Source: an uncultured Mycoplasmatota bacterium (GTDB lineage: Bacteria; Bacillota_I; Bacilli_A; RF39; UBA660). From it: DNA of 17,293 nt. Under the pieces are notes generated by a model. It did no database searches. It was not told where the DNA came from and worked only from the letters and a program-made list of their open reading frames with translations. The stretch is from positions 1 through 17,293 of the forward strand of contig URVV01000019.1 in NCBI GenBank assembly GCA_900551455.1, in the 5' to 3' direction. Position numbers and translations under genes: made by a program. Shown piece by piece: positions 14,629 through 17,293 of the stretch (position 1 is the stretch's first letter; every line of letters begins with the position of its first letter).

Positions 14629-16065
14629 ATGAATGAATTAAACATTCAAATTCTTCTTGAACTAGTCCAAAAATATGACAAAGAAGAATTAAAAATAATC
14701 AAAAAAGCCTATAACTATGCCACCTATTTACATAAAGAACAATATAGGCAAAGTGGAGAACCCTACATAATACATCCATTAAATGTAGCTTACATCTTAG
14801 CAGAAATGCATGCAGATAAAGATACCATATGTGCCGGATTACTTCATGATACACTAGAAGACACAAACATAACTAAAGAAGATATTGCTCATGAGTTTAA
14901 TCAAAATGTTGCAAATCTGGTTGATGGAGTAACAAAGCTATCCAAAATGAACTTTTCATCCAAACAAGATCAAAACTATGCCAATACCAGAAAAATAATA
15001 ACTGGGATAACTGAAGATGTGAGAATTATCATTATAAAATTAGCAGATAGACTACATAATATGAGAACATTAGGTTTTAAGTCAGAATTTAAACAGAAGG
15101 AAAATGCTCTTGAAACAATGGAAATATTTGTACCACTTGCTTATTATATTGGAGCATATCGAATAAAGTCAGAATTGGAAGATTTATCTTTACAATATTT
15201 GAAACCAGAAATGTATAAGAGCATCCAAGAAAGAAAACTAAAACTAGAAGAATTAAGCAAACCATGTTTAGAAGAAATGCTTTATAAAATACAAAAACTA
15301 TTAAATGATAAAAATATTCCTAATGAAATAAAAGTAAGAACAAAAAATATTTATGGTATATATAAAAGATTAGAAGAAGGATATAAATTGTCAGACATTC
15401 ATGATTTATTAGCCCTAAAGATAATGGTAGATGAAGTAGACAATTGTTATAAAGCACTAGGAATAATTCATCAAGAATATAGACCAATTAATAATAAGTT
15501 TAAAGATTATATCTGTAATTCTAAAACAAATATGTACAGAAGCTTACATACAACAGTGTTTGGTCCAGATGATAGACTAGTTCAAACACAAATAAGGACA
15601 TTTGATATGGATAAAATTGCCTCATTTGGGTTAACTACATATTGGGATATAGAAAAAGGAAAAGCAAGAGATATTATGCAAAATGATTTAAAACAAAAAT
15701 TTCAATTTTTTAAATCATTAACCGAAATTAATTCTATGTTTGGTGATAATCAACAATTTGTAAATCAAGTTAAAAATGAATTGTTTTCAGATAAAGTATA
15801 TGTATACACAACTAAAGGCGAAATAATAGAATTACCAAAAGGATCAACACCAATAGATTTTGCATATAAAATACATACTGATATTGGAAATACAATGGTT
15901 GCTGCAATAGTTAATGATGAATATGTTCCTGTAGACTTTTGTTTAACAAATAAAGATAGGGTAAAAATTATAACTGATAATTTATCATTTGGGCCAAGAG
16001 AAGATTGGATTGAAAAGGCGCAAACAAGTCATGCAAAAAGAAAAATAAAAGAATTTATAAAATAG
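14629..16065 (+). CDS. Short RelA/SpoT homologue: HD hydrolase, degenerate-looking synthetase, TGS
   Basis: RSH proteins make and/or degrade the alarmone (p)ppGpp. The hydrolase domain looks intact: His49 in YIIHPL, HDTLED at 73-78, and Asp140 in KLADRLHNMR. The synthetase domain (about 230-345) keeps Arg237 and Lys239 of the R-x-K motif, Asp259 in HDLLALK, FKDYI and NMYRSLHTT. However, the glutamate of the usual E-x-Q-I-R-T motif is replaced by Gln319 (QTQIRT), which in known enzymes would harm synthesis. A TGS domain follows at about 389-448. The protein ends at 478 after RKIKEFIK, so the helical, zinc-finger/coiled and ACT domains of a full-length Rel (about 730 residues) are absent. I infer mainly a hydrolase. 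AGGAGG at 14617-14622 is 6 bases before the ATG. The trpS gene follows 25 bases on, likely co-transcribed. Base composition changes inside the gene near 15000. Confidence 0.88.
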   Translation: MNELNIQILLELVQKYDKEELKIIKKAYNYATYLHKEQYRQSGEPYIIHPLNVAYILAEMHADKDTICAGLLHDTLEDTNITKEDIAHEFNQNVANLVDGVTKLSKMNFSSKQDQNYANTRKIITGITEDVRIIIIKLADRLHNMRTLGFKSEFKQKENALETMEIFVPLAYYIGAYRIKSELEDLSLQYLKPEMYKSIQERKLKLEELSKPCLEEMLYKIQKLLNDKNIPNEIKVRTKNIYGIYKRLEEGYKLSDIHDLLALKIMVDEVDNCYKALGIIHQEYRPINNKFKDYICNSKTNMYRSLHTTVFGPDDRLVQTQIRTFDMDKIASFGLTTYWDIEKGKARDIMQNDLKQKFQFFKSLTEINSMFGDNQQFVNQVKNELFSDKVYVYTTKGEIIELPKGSTPIDFAYKIHTDIGNTMVAAIVNDEYVPVDFCLTNKDRVKIITDNLSFGPREDWIEKAQTSHAKRKIKEFIK

Positions 16066-16090
16066 TCATTATAGAAAAGGGTGATAAAAA

Positions 16091-17215
16091 ATGGAAAATC
16101 AAAATGAAAGAAAAAAAATATTATTAACAGGAGATAGACCAACGGGTAAATTGCATTTAGGACATTACGTTGGATCGTTAAGAAACAGAGTAGCAATGCA
16201 AAATTCTGGTAAATATATACCATATATATTTATATCTGATTTGCAAGCGTTAACAGATAATGCAAGAGACCCAGAAAAAATAAGAAGAAATTTAATAGAG
16301 GTAGCTCTTGATTACTTAGCGGTAGGAATAGATCCAAATAAGAGTGTAATCTTTGTACAATCACAAATACCAGAGTTATCAGAACTTACAATGTATTATA
16401 TGAATCTGGTAACGTTGTCAAGATTACAAAGAAATCCGACTATAAAAACAGAAATAAAAGAAAGAGGATTTGAACAAAGTGTACCAGTAGGATTTTTATC
16501 ATATCCGATAAGTCAAGCGGCAGATATAACAGCATTTGATGCAGAACTAGTTCCGGGTGGAGAAGATCAAGAACCAATTCTTGAACAAGATAGAGAAATT
16601 GTAAGATCATTTAATGCAATATATGGAGAAACATTGGTAGAACCATATTTAATAACACCAGATAAAGATATATGTAAAAGACTTCCTGGAACAGATGGAA
16701 AAAATAAGATGAGTAAATCTTTAGAAAATTGTATATATCTATCAGATGAACCAGAGGTAATTCAAAAGAAAGTAATGGGGATGTTTACAGATCCAAACCA
16801 TTTAAGAATTGAAGATCCAGGAAATGTAGAAGATAATGCAGTATTTAAGTATTTAGATGCATTTTGTACAGATGAACATTTTCAAAAATATTTACCTGAA
16901 TATAAAAATTTAGATGAATTAAAAGCGCATTATAGAAGAGGTGGATTAGGAGACGTAAAAATAAAAAGATTTTTAAATAATATATTACAAGAAACTTTAG
17001 CTCCAATAAGAGAAAGAAGACATTATTATGAACAACATATAGATTACGTATACGATATGTTAGAAGAAGGAAGTAAAGTAGCAAGACAAAAAGCTGCAGA
17101 AGTATTAAAAAGAGTACGAAGAGCAATCGGAGTTGAATATTTTGAAGATATGGAATTAAGACATAGTGTTTATACTAATGTTGATGATGGTGGTGAAAAT
17201 AATAATGAACTATAA
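16091..17215 (+). CDS. trpS: Tryptophanyl-tRNA synthetase
   Basis: A class I aminoacyl-tRNA synthetase that charges tRNA-Trp with tryptophan in the cytoplasm. The 374-residue protein has the HIGH-type motif HLGH at 22-25 within GDRPTGKLHLGHYVGSL and the KMSKS motif at 206-210 (NKMSKSLENC). Between them lie the TrpRS-typical GFLSYPISQAADI and VPGGEDQEPI segments that form the Trp/ATP pocket. GDRPTGKLHLGHY marks the TrpRS subgroup common in Bacillota and bacteria with TrpRS-II-like forms. The C-terminal helical region (GDVKIKRFLNNILQETLAPIRERR) is of normal length. A GGGTGAT ribosome site lies shortly before the ATG. No T-box leader is seen, as it sits only 25 bases after the Rel gene, and expression probably depends on that gene's promoter. 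The stop is followed within 2 bases by the end of a transposase relic on the other strand, with no terminator between. Confidence 0.94.
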   Translation: MENQNERKKILLTGDRPTGKLHLGHYVGSLRNRVAMQNSGKYIPYIFISDLQALTDNARDPEKIRRNLIEVALDYLAVGIDPNKSVIFVQSQIPELSELTMYYMNLVTLSRLQRNPTIKTEIKERGFEQSVPVGFLSYPISQAADITAFDAELVPGGEDQEPILEQDREIVRSFNAIYGETLVEPYLITPDKDICKRLPGTDGKNKMSKSLENCIYLSDEPEVIQKKVMGMFTDPNHLRIEDPGNVEDNAVFKYLDAFCTDEHFQKYLPEYKNLDELKAHYRRGGLGDVKIKRFLNNILQETLAPIRERRHYYEQHIDYVYDMLEEGSKVARQKAAEVLKRVRRAIGVEYFEDMELRHSVYTNVDDGGENNNEL

Positions 17216-17217
17216 TA

Positions 17218-17293
17218 CTATTCACCAAGTGGATGCAACTTCTTCATTTTACTTTGATTCCAAGTGAATTCTGTTCCATTATCTGTTTGAATT
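17218..17293 (-). pseudogene. C-terminal fragment of an rve-type (DDE integrase core) transposase
   Basis: Read on the minus strand from the window edge, the frame encodes IQTDNGTEFTWNQ, then a short tail ending in TAG (17218-17220). TDNGTEF is the second catalytic Asp region of integrase-core transposases (IS481/IS3-like). In complete enzymes at least 60-100 more residues follow, with the Pro-x-x-N-G-x-x-E catalytic Glu. Here the frame stops about 17 residues after the Asp, so the gene is cut short at its 3' end, right beside the trpS stop. The rest lies outside the window. Confidence 0.7.

Noticed and set aside
1..17293. CRISPR array, tRNA or rRNA genes, prophage
   Set aside because: I saw no regularly spaced repeats, no cloverleaf or rRNA-like sequence, and no phage structural genes on either strand.

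Overview
The window is about 17 kb of very AT-rich bacterial DNA, nearly all of it genes on the + strand. It suggests an uncultured gut Bacillota (Bacilli, RF39- or Erysipelotrichia-like). The reasons are the extreme AT bias, Shine-Dalgarno sites of AGGAGG type, scpA/scpB, a pyrimidine-nucleoside phosphorylase, a Rel-type protein with HD, synthetase and TGS domains, and clostridial-style cohesin and dockerin modules. TGA is used as a stop (for example in the ATGA overlaps at 7429-7432 and 10516-10519), so the genetic code is standard and not mycoplasmal. The taxonomic placement is an inference.

Layout. (1) 3-590: 3' end of a variable-looking surface protein gene, convergent with clpP (611-1177, minus strand). 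(2) 1337-3528: a glyoxalase-II-like metallo-hydrolase, then an overlapping pair made of an unrecognised membrane-anchored protein and an XRE regulator with a membrane segment. (3) 3695-5014: an acyl-CoA-ligase-like gene lacking its C-terminal domain, followed by a relic of a response-regulator receiver domain. (4) 5162-9297: two overlapping genes for a dockerin-bearing RCC1-like/Ig-like surface protein and a membrane-anchored cohesin protein. (5) 9298-9790: a non-coding stretch with short repeats shared with 5011-5079 and possible insertion-sequence debris. (6) 9791-14278: an apparent operon scpA-scpB-pyrimidine-nucleoside phosphorylase-C1 cysteine protease, the protease carrying a second dockerin. 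(7) 14386-14609: a self-contained unit with promoter, 42-residue Cys-rich reading frame and intrinsic terminator. (8) 14629-17215: a short Rel/SpoT homologue and tryptophanyl-tRNA synthetase. (9) 17218-17293: the end of a transposase gene on the minus strand.

How it may work together. The most interesting theme is a minimal cohesin-dockerin system. One single-cohesin protein is fixed in the membrane at its C-terminus. Two potential dockerin clients are encoded nearby: a non-enzymatic RCC1-like/Ig-like protein in the same transcript, and a papain-like protease anchored at its N-terminus about 3 kb downstream. Each dockerin keeps only one canonical calcium loop. No carbohydrate-active enzyme is seen in the window. 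If the partners bind, this is a small surface assembly built around proteolysis or adhesion, not a cellulosome. Binding is inferred from domain families, not shown.

Base composition falls into three regimes on the + strand: strongly G over C up to about 9.3 kb, C over G from about 9.8 kb to about 15.0 kb (inside the Rel gene), then purine-rich to the end. Together with the repeats, the truncated genes and the transposase relics, this suggests a recombined, mosaic region.
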